Origin: Gemmatimonadota bacterium
Lineage (GTDB): Bacteria; JAAXHH01
NCBI GenBank assembly: GCA_026713285.1
Contig: JAPOOT010000242.1
Location: forward strand, 1 to 11,322
Length of the DNA stretch: 11,322 nucleotides
Direction of reading: 5' to 3'
Shown here: positions 1-6,547 of the stretch, piece by piece
How the letters are laid out: every line of letters begins with the position of its first letter
How positions within the stretch are numbered: position 1 is the first letter of the stretch
Program-made: the position numbers and the translations under genes
Notes under the pieces: model-generated
The model's input: the letters and a program-made list of their open reading frames with translations, nothing else
What the model was told of the DNA's origin: nothing
The model's database searches: none

Positions 1-1
1 G

Positions 2-67
2 GTGAGGTACCCGGCGCGATTGTTTTGTCACGATGGTTCAACCGATCAATCGGGTTCGAGTCCATGA
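2..67 (+). CDS. possible 3' end of an upstream gene (partial)
   Basis: This frame is open from the left edge to a TGA at 65-67. That stop overlaps the ATG of tsaC at 64-66 as ATGA, the classic four-base overlap of translationally coupled genes. Only about 21 codons are visible, ending in the residues GSTDQSGSSP, and no family can be recognised. The main argument for it being real is that tsaC has no Shine-Dalgarno sequence of its own, which coupling would explain. It may equally be chance, because the tsaC frame is also open to the window edge. Confidence 0.25.
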   Translation: MRYPARLFCHDGSTDQSGSSP

Positions 68-696
68 GGATACTCGCCATCGATCCGGTACGACCGGACA
101 AGGCCATTCTGCAGGAGGCCGCAGGCGTTATCCGCGACGGGGGCCTTGTGGCCTTTCCAACCGAGACGGTTTACGGTATCGGCGCGGACGGAACCAATCC
201 TGCCGCGATTCGGCGTATATACGACGCCAAAGGCCGCGATGAAACCAAGCCGATTCTGGTTCTCGTTTCGCGCCGGCAGGACCTGGACCGCCTGGTCCGG
301 CACATCCCCGGACGTGTCCATGCGTTGATGGACGCCTGCTGGCCCGGTCCCCTGACGCTGGTTTTTCCGGCGTTGGACAGTGTGCCGCGGGAACTACTGG
401 GCGGAGGTTCGACGATCGGGGTCAGGCACAGCGGCGCGGCGATCGCCGGGCATCTGTGCCGCGCGGTGGGCGGACCCGTAACCGCACCCAGCGCCAACCG
501 TTCCGGAGATCCCGAACCGATTACCGCGGAAGACGTTGCCCTGCGGTTGGGCGGCCGGGTAGATTTGATTCTCGACGGCGGGCGTTCGCCATCGGACCAG
601 CCTTCAACGGTCGTGGACGTTTCTGCCGGGCCCCCGCGTCTCATCCGGGCGGGTTGTATACCCTTTGATCGCGTCACGGAAGCCTGGCGCCAGTGA
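64..696 (+). CDS. tsaC: L-threonylcarbamoyladenylate synthase (TsaC/YrdC family)
   Basis: This enzyme makes threonylcarbamoyl-AMP from threonine, bicarbonate and ATP. The TsaB/D/E complex then transfers the group to A37 of ANN-decoding tRNAs to form t6A. The 210-residue product is the short, single-domain TsaC type and lacks the extra C-terminal Sua5 domain. Visible family motifs are FPTETVYGIG near residue 31, KGR and KP in the 50s-60s, WPGPLTLV near residue 93, APSANRSG near residue 143, and a late STVVD. I chose ATG 64 because homology begins at MRILAID. An in-frame TTG at 25 would add 13 residues of no family character. There is no clear ribosome binding site, so translation may be coupled to an upstream gene. 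The next gene starts 39 bp downstream. The family call is firm; the exact start is less so. Confidence 0.93.
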   Translation: MRILAIDPVRPDKAILQEAAGVIRDGGLVAFPTETVYGIGADGTNPAAIRRIYDAKGRDETKPILVLVSRRQDLDRLVRHIPGRVHALMDACWPGPLTLVFPALDSVPRELLGGGSTIGVRHSGAAIAGHLCRAVGGPVTAPSANRSGDPEPITAEDVALRLGGRVDLILDGGRSPSDQPSTVVDVSAGPPRLIRAGCIPFDRVTEAWRQ

Positions 697-735
697 TTGG
701 CGGCGGCGCTTTCTGACCGGGGAGAACTGACGACG

Positions 736-1818
736 ATGCGGATACTCGTCATTCGAACGGACCGTATCGGTGACGTGCTGCTGTCGACGCCTGTGCTCAG
801 CGTGTTGCGGGAGCAGCGCGCCGATTGCCATATCGCAATGCTCGTGTCTCCGTATGCAGCCGGCGCAATCGAGGGACATCCGGCCCTGGACGAGACGATC
901 GTGGACGAGCGCTCCGGACGCCACGGCGGACCTTCGGGATTCCTGCGTCTGGTCGGCGACCTCCGCGCGGGGCGGTTCGACGCGGTCCTGGTCCTGCATC
1001 CCACGGCAAGGCTGGCCCTGGCCTGCCGTCTCGCCGGCATTCGGGTAAGGATCGGAACGGGGTACAGGGCATACGGATTTCTTTTCAACCGAAGGCTATA
1101 CGAGCACCGGCGGGAGGCCCGCAAGCACGAGGTCGAATACAATCTGTCCCTGGTTCGGGCGCTGTTCGACGGCGCAGGTGAAGCCGCCCCGCTGATCCAC
1201 GTGCCCGATTCGGCCCGGTGCGCCATAGCGCGTCGCTTGCGCCGCTGGCGCGTGCGGCCGGACGATCCGCTGGTCCTGCTGCATCCCGGCAGCGGAGGGT
1301 CGGCCCGGAACTGGCCCGCGGGGTGCTTCTCGGAACTGGCCGGGCGGCTTGCCCGGCGCGGCGTCCGCGTCGTTGTAACAGGATCGGCCGGAGAACGGGA
1401 CCTGGTCGAAAGGGTCGCGGGATCGCTGCCGGATTCGGTCATTCGTGTCGCCGGAGAACTCGACCTCAAGGAACTGGCGGCGTTGCTCCAGGCATCCTCG
1501 CTCTGCGTCACGAACAGTACCGGGCCCCTGCACGTCGCGGCGGCCGTGGGAACGCCCACCGTTGCGTTGTTCTGCCCCATAAAACCGTGCAGCCCGGCTC
1601 GCTGGGGCCCCTTCGGTGGGGATCATGATATCCTGATGCCGGAAGTGCCACCCTGCCCCAGGTGTATCGAGACCGCCTGTCCATATTTCGATTGCATGGA
1701 GCGCATCGCAGTCGACGACGTATACGAGACCGTTTGCGGCCGGCTCATGGCCGGACGCCCCGAGCTGGCAGGCATTCTGGCCGGTAAAGGCGGACAGGAT
1801 TCTACAGCAGAGCGCTGA
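736..1818 (+). CDS. glycosyltransferase family 9 (ADP-heptose:LPS heptosyltransferase-like)
   Basis: This 360-residue protein is a GT-B-fold glycosyltransferase of the GT9 family, whose members add heptose to the lipopolysaccharide inner core on the cytoplasmic face of the inner membrane. The N terminus carries the diagnostic RTDRIGDVLLSTPVLSVLR stretch (residues 6-24). The C-terminal nucleotide-sugar domain begins at VLLHPGSGG and includes CVTNSTGPLHVAAAVGTPTV, followed by a cysteine-rich tail (PPCPRC, ACPYFDC) seen in many GT9 proteins. ATG 736 is chosen because it opens the conserved MRILVIR and has GGGGAG at 719-724. An upstream in-frame TTG at 697 adds only unmatched residues. The exact donor and acceptor cannot be read. 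The gene lies between tsaC and an XPB helicase gene with short gaps, so co-transcription is likely, although the three functions are unrelated. Confidence 0.9.
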   Translation: MRILVIRTDRIGDVLLSTPVLSVLREQRADCHIAMLVSPYAAGAIEGHPALDETIVDERSGRHGGPSGFLRLVGDLRAGRFDAVLVLHPTARLALACRLAGIRVRIGTGYRAYGFLFNRRLYEHRREARKHEVEYNLSLVRALFDGAGEAAPLIHVPDSARCAIARRLRRWRVRPDDPLVLLHPGSGGSARNWPAGCFSELAGRLARRGVRVVVTGSAGERDLVERVAGSLPDSVIRVAGELDLKELAALLQASSLCVTNSTGPLHVAAAVGTPTVALFCPIKPCSPARWGPFGGDHDILMPEVPPCPRCIETACPYFDCMERIAVDDVYETVCGRLMAGRPELAGILAGKGGQDSTAER

Positions 1819-1824
1819 AACCAA

Positions 1825-1832
1825 AAGGGGAG
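1825..1832 (+). promoter_or_regulatory. ribosome binding site fixing the TTG start of the XPB gene
   Basis: AAGGGGAG lies four bases ahead of TTG 1837. The strong purine tract and the fact that homology starts within a few residues of this codon support TTG as the true start. Confidence 0.7.
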
Positions 1833-1836
1833 ATTC

Positions 1837-3516
1837 TTGCCTGACCTGAAGAACCCATTGATCGTGCAGAGCGACCGGACCATCCTCGTCGAAGTCGACC
1901 ATCCACGCTACGAGGACGCCCGGGATGCGCTGGCGCGTTTCGCGGAACTGGAAAAGTCCCCTGAGCATATCCACGTATACAGGCTGAGCCCGCTGTCCCT
2001 GTGGAACGCCGCCTCGGCGGGGATGGAAGCGGCCGGCGTGCTCGAGTCGCTCGAAGGCCTGAGCAAGTACGAGATTCCACAGAACATCCGCCGCGAGATC
2101 GTCGATTTCATAGCACGGTACGGCCAGCTCAGGCTGCGCAAGGAGGACGGGAAGCTTGTCCTCGAGTCCGACGATGCGGCGCTGATCGCGGAAGTTTCCG
2201 GGCTGCCCTCGGTCAAGCAGTTTCTCGCACAACCGCTGGACGAGCGGCGGGTCCGGGTGGGGGATCGATTCCGCGGCCACATCAAGCAGGCGCTGATAAA
2301 AGTCGGATTTCCGGTGGAAGATCTGGCGGGTTACGTAGAAGGCGCTCCGTTGGCAATCGAATTGCGCACCAATTCCGGCGACCGTAAATCTTTCAGCATG
2401 AGGGACTACCAGGTGGACGCCGTTGGCGCGTTCCACATGAACGGCGAGCCGCAGGGCGGCAATGGCGTCGTCGTGCTCCCCTGCGGCGCGGGGAAGACGA
2501 TCGTGGCCCTCGGTGCCATGGCCGCCCTGAAATGCCACACCCTCGTACTTACGGCCAACACGGTGGCACTTCGACAGTGGCGGGAGGAACTGCTCGGGAA
2601 GACTTCGCTTTCAGAGGATATGATCGGCGAATATTCCGGTGAAACGAAACAGATTCGGCCCGTAACACTGGCCACATACCAGATTCTGACTTACAGGAAA
2701 AGCAGGGGAGACGAATTCCAGCATTTCGGTCTCTTCGACCAGAAAGGCTGGGGTCTCATCATCTATGACGAGGTTCACCTGCTGCCGGCCCCGGTTTTTC
2801 GTTTCACGGCCGAGATCCAGGCCCGAAGGCGCCTCGGGCTGACCGCTACGCTGGTTCGGGAAGACGGCCGCGAGGACGACGTCTTCAGCCTCATTGGTCC
2901 CCGAAGGTACGACATGCCCTGGAAACTGCTGGAGCGGCAGGGGTGGATCGCGGAAGCGTACTGCCGAGAAATCCGGATAGACCTGCCCGAGGCCCGGCGC
3001 ATGTCCTACGCCGTGGCCAATCGCAGGGAGAAGTTCAGGATCGCCTCGGAAAACAGCCGGAAGACGGAGATCATCCGCAACCTGCTGGAACAACATCTGA
3101 CGGACCAGGTTCTGATTATCGGATTATACGTGAGACAGCTCAAGCAGATCGCCGCGTTGTTCGATTTCCCCCTGATCACCGGCAGCACGCCGCTGCAGGC
3201 CCGGCTCGATCTGTATAACCGGTTCAGAAACGGTGAACTCAAACGCCTCGTGGTGTCCAAGGTCGCCAATTTCGCCATCGACCTGCCGGACGCCAACGTG
3301 GCGATCCAGATATCGGGCACCTTCGGGTCTCGCCAGGAGGAAGCCCAGCGTCTGGGCCGGATCCTCCGTCCCAAGGCGGACGGCTCGGCCGCCATATTCT
3401 ACTCGCTCATCACGCGAAACACCCTGGACCAGGACTACGCCGTGAACCGCCAGCTCTTCCTCACTGAGCAGGGCTATCAGTATACCATACACGATGTGAG
3501 CGAGGTGCGGGCATGA
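1837..3516 (+). CDS. XPB/ERCC3-family superfamily 2 DNA helicase
   Basis: This ATP-dependent DNA helicase/translocase (559 residues) is related to eukaryotic XPB, the TFIIH subunit that opens DNA for repair and transcription. The N-terminal damage-recognition-like region (about 1-180) begins with PLIVQSDRTILVEVDHP, typical of bacterial XPB. Helicase domain 1 has Walker A LPCGAGKT at 214-221, the DEVH box at 311-314 and LTATLVREDG at 335-344, which contains the XPB hallmark RED motif (341-343). Helicase domain 2 has a motif V-like segment near VSKVANFAIDLPDA and motif VI QRLGRILRPK at 504-513. Length and motif order match intact bacterial homologues. The start is TTG with a strong ribosome binding site, 18 bp after the glycosyltransferase stop. 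The bacterial family's role is presumed to be DNA repair; no nuclease partner such as archaeal Bax1 is visible here. Confidence 0.95.
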   Translation: MPDLKNPLIVQSDRTILVEVDHPRYEDARDALARFAELEKSPEHIHVYRLSPLSLWNAASAGMEAAGVLESLEGLSKYEIPQNIRREIVDFIARYGQLRLRKEDGKLVLESDDAALIAEVSGLPSVKQFLAQPLDERRVRVGDRFRGHIKQALIKVGFPVEDLAGYVEGAPLAIELRTNSGDRKSFSMRDYQVDAVGAFHMNGEPQGGNGVVVLPCGAGKTIVALGAMAALKCHTLVLTANTVALRQWREELLGKTSLSEDMIGEYSGETKQIRPVTLATYQILTYRKSRGDEFQHFGLFDQKGWGLIIYDEVHLLPAPVFRFTAEIQARRRLGLTATLVREDGREDDVFSLIGPRRYDMPWKLLERQGWIAEAYCREIRIDLPEARRMSYAVANRREKFRIASENSRKTEIIRNLLEQHLTDQVLIIGLYVRQLKQIAALFDFPLITGSTPLQARLDLYNRFRNGELKRLVVSKVANFAIDLPDANVAIQISGTFGSRQEEAQRLGRILRPKADGSAAIFYSLITRNTLDQDYAVNRQLFLTEQGYQYTIHDVSEVRA

Positions 3517-3524
3517 CGGTCCGA

Positions 3525-3553
3525 TTGACATCCGGCCGGCAGGATTCTATATT
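3525..3553 (+). promoter_or_regulatory. housekeeping sigma-70 type promoter (P1) for the ECF operon
   Basis: A perfect -35 TTGACA (3525-3530) is followed after 17 bp by TATATT (3548-3553), five of six matches to the -10 consensus. Transcription would begin near 3560, giving a leader of about 110 nt before the sigma gene. The site lies just past the XPB stop. It would provide a basal transcript independent of the ECF sigma factor. Confidence 0.7.
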
Positions 3554-3577
3554 CACATAGACCATTGCGGACCGGCA

Positions 3578-3619
3578 AGCCGGATTCAATCCGGTTGTGT
3601 CGGGAAACGGGCACTTTTT
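3578..3619 (+). terminator. hairpins plus T-run between the two promoters (weak terminator or attenuator)
   Basis: A seven-pair hairpin (AGCCGGA 3578-3584, loop TTCAA, TCCGGTT 3590-3596, one G-U pair) is followed at once by a weaker five-pair stem (GTGTC 3597-3601 with GGCAC 3610-3614, one G-U pair) and five Ts at 3615-3619. It could end transcripts from the XPB operon, or act as an attenuator in the P1 leader. The second stem is short, so efficient termination is uncertain. Confidence 0.35.
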
Positions 3620-3620
3620 C

Positions 3621-3648
3621 TGAAACCCATCCCTCCGCGCGGCGTATA
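3621..3648 (+). promoter_or_regulatory. ECF-type promoter (P2), candidate autoregulatory site
   Basis: TGAAAC (3621-3626) and CGTATA (3643-3648) are separated by 16 bp. This matches the general ECF promoter form, closely the Bacillus sigma-W type TGAAAC-N16/17-CGTA. Transcription would start around 3654-3656, just upstream of the ribosome binding site and the ATG at 3671. ECF sigma factors commonly transcribe their own operon from such a site. The match is by eye; use by this particular sigma factor is inferred from position. Confidence 0.6.
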
Positions 3649-3657
3649 ACGTGGTAT

Positions 3658-3664
3658 GGGAGAG
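3658..3664 (+). promoter_or_regulatory. ribosome binding site selecting ATG 3671 for the sigma gene
   Basis: GGGAGAG sits six bases before ATG 3671 and overlaps the alternative ATG at 3656. It therefore argues for the downstream start. A P2 transcript beginning near 3654-3656 would leave no room for a ribosome binding site ahead of ATG 3656. Confidence 0.65.
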
Positions 3665-3670
3665 AAGAAA

Positions 3671-4318
3671 ATGGCTGACAACACCTCTATAAACACGGTA
3701 CAGGTGTCCGATATCGAATCGGGTATACTCGACGAATTGACCCTGTCGGATGAAGCCCTTTTCGTCCGTGTTCAACGGGAGGATGCGCGCGCTTTCGAAG
3801 TGATCGTCGGAAGATACCGTACCAGGCTGTATAATTGCATTTATCGCATGGTCCACAATATGGAGTGCGCGGAAGACCTGGTGCAGGAGACGTTTCTAAG
3901 AGTCTACCGGAACCGCCACAACTACAAGGCGATCTCCAATCTTTCCACCTGGATTTATACCATCGCGCTCAATCTCGCCCGGAGCGAGTTGCGCAAGCGA
4001 AAACGCCGCCAGTTCTTCTCCCTGAACGCGTCGCCTCACGAGAACAGCACCAGGGAAGGAATCGATCTGCCGGACAAGAACGCGGGGCCTGGCGATCACC
4101 TGGAGCAGAATGAACTGGGCAGGGCCATCCAGCATGCGATCGATCAACTGCCGGAGAAATACAAATCCGTGATCGTGCTGCGTGATATTGAAGAACTGTC
4201 TTACGAACAGATCGGCGAGATCCTGCGCTGTCCGACCGGAACCGTCAAGTCGCGGGTCAACCGGGGGCGGCTGAGACTGCAGGAAATGCTCAGGCAGTGG
4301 CAGGTAGAGATACTTTGA
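3671..4318 (+). CDS. RNA polymerase ECF sigma factor (RpoE-like, sigma-70 family)
   Basis: This 215-residue sigma factor has only the two DNA-binding domains of the ECF group. Region 2 spans about residues 28-110 and includes DLVQETFLRVYR (69-80) and the -10-recognising STWIYTIALNLAR stretch. Region 4 spans about 150-208, with LPEKYKSVIVLRDIEELSYEQIGEIL in its first part and the helix-turn-helix ending CPTGTVKSRVNRGR. A linker of about 40 residues rich in charged and polar residues replaces region 3. ATG 3671 is preferred over ATG 3656 because of the ribosome binding site and the P2 promoter. The anti-sigma gene follows directly, with its Shine-Dalgarno sequence overlapping this stop codon, so its partner is clear. 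The stimulus is most likely envelope stress, judging by the exported third gene of the operon. The exact ECF subgroup cannot be assigned by eye. Confidence 0.95.
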   Translation: MADNTSINTVQVSDIESGILDELTLSDEALFVRVQREDARAFEVIVGRYRTRLYNCIYRMVHNMECAEDLVQETFLRVYRNRHNYKAISNLSTWIYTIALNLARSELRKRKRRQFFSLNASPHENSTREGIDLPDKNAGPGDHLEQNELGRAIQHAIDQLPEKYKSVIVLRDIEELSYEQIGEILRCPTGTVKSRVNRGRLRLQEMLRQWQVEIL

Positions 4319-4323
4319 GGAGG
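4318..4323 (+). promoter_or_regulatory. consensus Shine-Dalgarno fixing the TTG start of the anti-sigma gene
   Basis: A perfect AGGAGG begins on the last base of the sigma stop codon and lies nine bases before TTG 4333, followed by a second GGAAGG-like purine run. This supports TTG 4333 over the upstream GTG at 4297, which has no comparable site and would overlap the sigma gene. Confidence 0.65.
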
Positions 4324-4332
4324 AAGGATATT

Positions 4333-5229
4333 TTGAACTGTAGTGGCTACGAGCGGAAGATGTCCGACTACCTGGACGGTCAGTTGTCGAAGGCAACCGA
4401 AGACGAACTACGGTTTCATCTGAACGGATGTCCAAGGTGCCGGCTCAAGATTGATGACATGGAAAGCTCCATCCGGGCCGTGAAGAGTCTGCCCGCCGTA
4501 TCCCCTCAGCCAGGATTCGATCATCGACTCGGCAGTCTGCTGAACCGGGAAATTACCCGTGAACTGTACGCCGCTTCCTGGTGGAGACGCGTATCGGGGG
4601 CTTTTGCCGAACTGGGCGAACACAGCCGGCAGCGTCCCGTTCAACTGGTATTCGCGACCAGCCTGATCCTTACCATATCCGTGATCGGCGGATTCGGGGA
4701 ACTGTCCACGCCCACGGAACGGTCCGATTCGTCTACGTCCCCTCCCATGGCCTTTTTCCTGCCGACGCCCGTTGAACCCGAACTTGCACCCCCCGATCCG
4801 ATTTCGTCCTTTCCCCTTGAAAGAGAATTCGCGCCGCACATGGCGGTAAAGCCGGCACTGAGCCAGGAACAGGCATCCATTTTCCCCACTTCTTCTGCAT
4901 CCAGTCTCTCCTTGAACGCATCCGGAATCACCGGCGTCAGACCGGGCATCATGACCGTCAGGACCATGGAACCAAAAACCCATGGGATTCGATTCGTGTC
5001 GGCGGGTACGGGCATGCGCCTCGATCCATCCCTGTTCAGCGAGACCTTCGGCCAGGACCTGGTTACCAGCGGCAATATAGATCAACCGGCTTCGGAGGAA
5101 CGGCTGCAACCCGTCGGAACCACCGAATTTCGCGCGACACAGCGAGCATATGGATTGCCTGGTTCGCCTGACACGCAAGGGTCGTCAGGTCCGAACACCC
5201 CTCTCAGACGCGTCCGTATCTCGTTCTGA
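4333..5229 (+). CDS. membrane anti-sigma factor with N-terminal zinc finger (ZAS/zf-HC2)
   Basis: This protein of about 298 residues is predicted to hold the preceding ECF sigma factor at the inner membrane. The cytoplasmic N-terminal domain has the anti-sigma zinc-binding signature H29-x3-C33-x2-C36 plus an upstream Cys3, in the context MNCSGYERKMSDYLDGQLS, typical of zf-HC2 proteins. One hydrophobic segment (about 103-122, PVQLVFATSLILTISVIGGF) is followed by roughly 175 residues predicted to lie outside the cytoplasm. That tail is rich in Pro, Ser and Thr and matches no domain I recognise. The start is TTG with a consensus Shine-Dalgarno; an in-frame GTG at 4297 would add 12 residues that displace the usual N terminus. 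The next gene begins six bases after the stop, so coupling is likely. Release of sigma probably involves proteolysis or a change in the outer tail, but the protease is not in this operon because the neighbouring HtrA-like protein appears inactive. Confidence 0.88.
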   Translation: MNCSGYERKMSDYLDGQLSKATEDELRFHLNGCPRCRLKIDDMESSIRAVKSLPAVSPQPGFDHRLGSLLNREITRELYAASWWRRVSGAFAELGEHSRQRPVQLVFATSLILTISVIGGFGELSTPTERSDSSTSPPMAFFLPTPVEPELAPPDPISSFPLEREFAPHMAVKPALSQEQASIFPTSSASSLSLNASGITGVRPGIMTVRTMEPKTHGIRFVSAGTGMRLDPSLFSETFGQDLVTSGNIDQPASEERLQPVGTTEFRATQRAYGLPGSPDTQGSSGPNTPLRRVRISF

Positions 5230-5235
5230 CCGACC

Positions 5236-6540
5236 ATGCATGGTTCTCATCCCAAACGACTCGGAACCGACCGCTTTCGGCCCCTGATCTGCGCCGTGCT
5301 GCTGTGCTGCCTGGGGCACTTTTATGCCGCTTCAAGGACTTACGCGCAGGCCCCACCGTACCTGCATAACCTGGAACAAGAGATCGTCGCACTCGTGGAA
5401 CGCGTGGAACCGACGATCGCCAGCGTGATCGTACAGCGGAAGTTCATCAATACGGTGAACGGGCAGACTTTCACGGACTGGGAACGATCCATTGGAACCG
5501 GCGTGGTCCTCCACAGAGACGGTTTCATCATCACGACGGCCGGCGTCGTGGATCATGCCCACGATATCCTGGTGAATTTCCAGGATGGCCGGTACCGCCT
5601 CGGCGAACTCGTCGGGGTGGACAGGCTCTCCGATATCGCCGTGATCCGCGTTGACAGCGTGACGGTCCATACCGCGCGACTCGGTGATTCCGATGGCGTC
5701 CGACCGGGATCCTGGGTTCTTGTACTGAATAACGCCCATGGCTTTCCATCCTCGATGACGACGGGGATCGTGAACGGGGTGAGGGAAGAAGACGTCATGT
5801 TGCAGGTCAGCGCAGTGGTCGGCGGAGGTTACACCGGTGGCGCCGTGTTTTCAGCGAACGGTCGCCTGCTCGGTCTCGTGGCCGATTCCCAGGGGAAACA
5901 GACTTCCCTGTCTGAGCGCTTTAGTGGAGGAAATGGCGGAGGTTTGATTTCGGTCATTCCCATCAACCGCGTAAAGACCTTTGCCAGGCAGCTCATCGAA
6001 TACGGAGAGATCCGCCGGAGCTGGCTGGGTGTGTACGTGGAGAAAATCTGGGACAGCATCAACGTCGGCGGCGACCGCAATATCATGCTGGGCGCCGGAG
6101 ATGGTATGGTCGTTTCAGACGTATATCCCGACAGCCCAGCCATGAAGATCGGTCTGCGCAAGGGCGATATTCTGCAGGCTGTAAACGGTGTCCCGATGAA
6201 CCATCCCATTGTGCTGGCCGAATTCGTAACCGCGCTTCCGGTGGGCACCCGGATCGAAATCACGTACCTCCGGGGAGATACGGAAAAGACGGTGAACACG
6301 GTTCTCGCGCCTCAGCCGAAACTGCTGAGTGCCCCCGCCTCCCCTCTACTCGTCGAAGATGGTGCGGACGATCCCCTGCCCAGTGAAGATCCCAATCTAA
6401 TCCAGCAAATGATCCTGGAACACGAAATGGAACTTGCGGCCCACCGGCTCAAGTTGAATCAGCTCAAAAGGCTGCTGGATGAACGCATTCGGCGTATCGA
6501 TCAGCGGTCGGTGGTCCTGCCCGGGGATAATGGATTCTAA
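5236..6540 (+). CDS. HtrA/DegP-like PDZ protein, predicted catalytically inactive
   Basis: This is a 434-residue exported protein of the trypsin-like HtrA (S1C) family. A signal peptide (about 1-39) has a hydrophobic core ICAVLLCCLGHFYAA and a likely cleavage site after AQA (37-39). The protease-fold domain runs from about 45 to 255. The Asp of the triad is kept (LSDIAVIRV, D133). The catalytic His position, normally in NNHVV, reads TAGVV (G103, codon GGC at 5542-5544). The Ser of GNSGG is Thr in GYTGG (T200, codon ACC at 5833-5835). Flanking motifs such as GTGVVLHRDGFIIT and NGRLLGL are well conserved, so this is not a frameshift. One PDZ domain follows (about 262-358, with the SWLGV loop), then a predicted helical, coiled-coil-like tail (386-423). 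HtrA genes often sit in ECF operons, for example mucD. Here the role is inferred to be sensing, binding or chaperoning rather than cleavage. No strong ribosome binding site is visible six bases after the anti-sigma stop, which suggests coupling. Confidence 0.9.
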   Translation: MHGSHPKRLGTDRFRPLICAVLLCCLGHFYAASRTYAQAPPYLHNLEQEIVALVERVEPTIASVIVQRKFINTVNGQTFTDWERSIGTGVVLHRDGFIITTAGVVDHAHDILVNFQDGRYRLGELVGVDRLSDIAVIRVDSVTVHTARLGDSDGVRPGSWVLVLNNAHGFPSSMTTGIVNGVREEDVMLQVSAVVGGGYTGGAVFSANGRLLGLVADSQGKQTSLSERFSGGNGGGLISVIPINRVKTFARQLIEYGEIRRSWLGVYVEKIWDSINVGGDRNIMLGAGDGMVVSDVYPDSPAMKIGLRKGDILQAVNGVPMNHPIVLAEFVTALPVGTRIEITYLRGDTEKTVNTVLAPQPKLLSAPASPLLVEDGADDPLPSEDPNLIQQMILEHEMELAAHRLKLNQLKRLLDERIRRIDQRSVVLPGDNGF

Positions 6541-6547
6541 TCTGCTG

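Noticed and set aside
52..62. GGTTCGAGTCC, resembling a tRNA T-loop
   Set aside because: The flanking bases do not form the T-stem, and no anticodon arm or acceptor stem can be built around it.
171..2538. Two long open frames on the minus strand (171-1580 and 1096-2538)
   Set aside because: They lie opposite tsaC, the GT9 gene and the XPB gene, have no recognisable domain, are Arg/Pro/Ser-rich and arise from high GC content in the antisense frames.
4297..4332. GTG start for the anti-sigma gene overlapping the sigma gene
   Set aside because: It has no good ribosome binding site and would add residues ahead of the typical MNCSxY start, whereas TTG 4333 has a consensus AGGAGG.
5542..5835. Sequencing error or frameshift as the cause of the missing HtrA catalytic residues
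   Set aside because: The frame is continuous, flanking motifs on both sides of both sites are conserved, and two separate in-frame codon changes (GGC for His, ACC for Ser) would be needed.
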